39,854 nt of DNA from contig NZ_SMKX01000071.1 in NCBI RefSeq assembly GCF_004349055.1, forward strand, positions 1 to 39,854, in the 5' to 3' direction. The translations under genes and the position numbers were made by a program. Positions 38,631 to 39,854 of this stretch are shown here, piece after piece (position 1 is the stretch's first letter; each line of letters begins with the position of its first letter). Below the pieces are notes generated by a model, which was given only the letters and a program-made list of their open reading frames with translations, was not told the DNA's origin and did no database searches. This stretch comes from Kribbella antibiotica. Lineage in GTDB: Bacteria > Actinomycetota > Actinomycetes > Propionibacteriales > Kribbellaceae.

Positions 38631-39500
38631 ATGGCCGGTACGGATTTTGAGCAACTCAGCTCGCAGCAGCTGGAACTACTGAACCGCTGGCTGCCGGGTG
38701 CTGCCTTCGAGCGCGACCACAGCTGGGGTCAGGTCGGTACGACAGTTCTTCAGTTGCGGGGAGCCGACGACACCTCCTACATCGTCAAGGCGGGCGACGT
38801 TCACGACCGTCACCTGGTCCGAGAGTTGGCTGCGCACCGCCAATGGGTCGAGGTCCTGGCCTCCACGGGCCACGCGCCGCGGTTCATCCAGGGTGATGAC
38901 GAGGCGAAGCTGCTCGTCACCGAATACCTCCCAGGAGAACTCGTCGAGGGAACCGACCACGAGTGGAGCCGTGACACCTACCGCCAGGCCGGCGAACTCC
39001 TGGCGCGCTTCCACGGCCGGCACGCGGTCCTCGACGACGGCGAATTCGAGCGCCAGGAGAAAGCTTCGGCTCTCGCCTGGCTCGGTCGGCCCCACCGCAT
39101 CTCCGCGGAAGCAGTCGCCGTCCTGACCGCCGAAGTCGAGCAGTGGCCGACCCCGCCATCGGTCGTCGTACCGACACATGGCGACTGGCAACCCCGCAAT
39201 TGGCTTCGCCACGGCGATCGGGTCGGAGCCATCGACTTCGGCCGCGCTGCCCTCAGGCCTCCACACACCGACTTCGGCCGGCTCGCCGCCCAACAGTTCC
39301 GAGCCAGGCCGGAACTCGCAGCCGCCTTCCTCGAAGGCTACGGCCCAGACCCCCGCCAACCCGACGCCTGGCTCAGACTCCGTATCCGCGACGCCATCAG
39401 CACCGCAGCCTGGGCCTACAAGATCGGCGACGAGGCCTATGAGCAGCAAGGCCACCGCATGATCGCCGACCTCCTGGCCGAACTCCGCCAATCCCCCTGA
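38631..39500 (+). CDS. Aminoglycoside phosphotransferase (APH)-family protein
   Basis: A 289-residue protein-kinase-like phosphotransferase. Seen: the N-lobe strand and Lys (YIVKAGDVHD, about residue 47), HLVRELAAHRQW helix, hinge LLVTEYLPGELVEG, the catalytic loop THGDWQPRNWL (about residue 182) and the metal-binding VGAIDFGRA. Family members phosphorylate aminoglycosides, choline, homoserine, fructosamines or other small molecules. The substrate here is not predictable, and resistance should not be assumed. I prefer ATG at 38631 (MAGTDFEQL) with AGGA just ahead, rather than TTG at 38619. It follows the membrane protein gene by 24 nt. Confidence 0.88.
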   Translation: MAGTDFEQLSSQQLELLNRWLPGAAFERDHSWGQVGTTVLQLRGADDTSYIVKAGDVHDRHLVRELAAHRQWVEVLASTGHAPRFIQGDDEAKLLVTEYLPGELVEGTDHEWSRDTYRQAGELLARFHGRHAVLDDGEFERQEKASALAWLGRPHRISAEAVAVLTAEVEQWPTPPSVVVPTHGDWQPRNWLRHGDRVGAIDFGRAALRPPHTDFGRLAAQQFRARPELAAAFLEGYGPDPRQPDAWLRLRIRDAISTAAWAYKIGDEAYEQQGHRMIADLLAELRQSP

Positions 39501-39682
39501 TCACCGGGGTCGGGGAGCAGAACGAACCGGAATCGACAGGCAGAACTCCCCAGCCGGCAGGATCACAGATCCGACCGCGGCGCTCGGCAGAGAAGACGTC
39601 CGGGAACGCGCTGGCGACGCACCTTCACGCTTTCAAGACGTCACCACCCGTGTCACCACGACTTCGGGCGTGGGCGCGAGCG

Positions 39683-39854
39683 CTAAGCGGTGTTGGGAGT
39701 GAGGCACCAGCCGGTTTCGGTGGGGTGGACGAGTTCCAGTTCGGCGAGGGTTTCCAGGGCTGCTTGTGTGGTGGGGATGTCCAGGCCGGCGGTGGTGGCT
39801 ATGCGGTCTGTGGGGGCTGGGCTCTGGACGGGGACGGCGTCCAGGGTGCGGCGG
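39683..39854 (-). CDS. dprA: DprA, C-terminal fragment (5' end beyond the window)
   Basis: The last 56 codons of a minus-strand gene entering from the right edge: RRTLDAVPVQSPAPTDRIA ... LAELELVHPTETGWCLTP, ending at TAG. This matches the C-terminal winged-helix domain found on DNA-processing protein DprA (LDAVP, a helix-turn-helix with LDIPTTQAALETLAELEL). DprA loads RecA on single-stranded DNA during transformation. In many actinobacteria dprA lies downstream of rnhB-DUF2469-yraN-comM in the same direction. Here it faces the other way. The call rests on a short piece, but the pattern is distinctive. Confidence 0.75.
   Translation of the reverse strand, partial: RRTLDAVPVQSPAPTDRIATTAGLDIPTTQAALETLAELELVHPTETGWCLTPNTA

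Noticed and set aside
38631..39500. Aminoglycoside resistance gene
   Set aside because: The fold is APH-like, but this superfamily includes many metabolic kinases and nothing here points to an antibiotic substrate.

Overview
The window is high-GC DNA from an actinobacterium. GTG starts, 1-8 nt gene overlaps, secreted Pro/Thr-rich wall enzymes, a streptogrisin-type protease and the gene order ffh / rpsP-khpA-rimM-trmD-rplS-lepB-rnhB-DUF2469 all fit. A Nocardioidaceae/Kribbella-like soil organism is my best guess, from recalled protein style and not from a search.

The backbone is a housekeeping cluster that other actinobacteria keep compact: ffh (1614-3170), an amidohydrolase (6010-7095, a known ffh neighbour), rpsP-khpA (22920-23680), rimM-trmD-rplS (30900-33221), two lepB genes, rnhB and DUF2469 (33250-35870). 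Here it is opened up by accessory blocks. Left of ffh is an unrecognised minus-strand operon that runs off the edge.

Block A (3326-16533) is mostly cell-envelope and secreted functions: two tandem lytic transglycosylases with Pro/Thr tails, two tandem transglycosylase-like/amidase proteins, a CPBP intramembrane protease divergent from a histidine kinase/response regulator pair, a secreted S1 protease, an M23 endopeptidase, and a flotillin with a minimal NfeD partner. The two amidases and the M23 enzyme share one C-terminal SH3-like module.

Block B (16576-22741) is a sugar locus. A minus-strand operon (PfkB kinase, Tat/lipoprotein binding protein, two permeases) diverges from a DeoR regulator overlapping a GH4 glycosidase. 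The likely scheme is ABC import, phosphorylation, then cleavage of a phospho-glycoside.

Block C (23736-30859) lies between khpA and rimM. Six minus-strand genes (amino-acid ABC transporter, ureohydrolase, ThDP decarboxylase, aldehyde dehydrogenase) diverge from an XRE-cupin regulator. The set matches the arginine transaminase route (2-ketoarginine, guanidinobutyraldehyde, guanidinobutyrate, GABA), with only the aminotransferase missing.

The right end holds a methionyl-tRNA synthetase preceded by an 18-codon leader ORF and competing hairpins, a membrane protein of unknown function, an APH-family kinase and the 3' end of dprA on the minus strand. The most unusual items are the leader/attenuator-like region before the MetRS gene, a TrmD protein fused to a GNAT acetyltransferase domain, and the kinase-plus-GH4 sugar locus without a PTS. 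No tRNA, rRNA, insertion sequence or CRISPR array was seen. No stretch longer than 300 bases lacks a gene.
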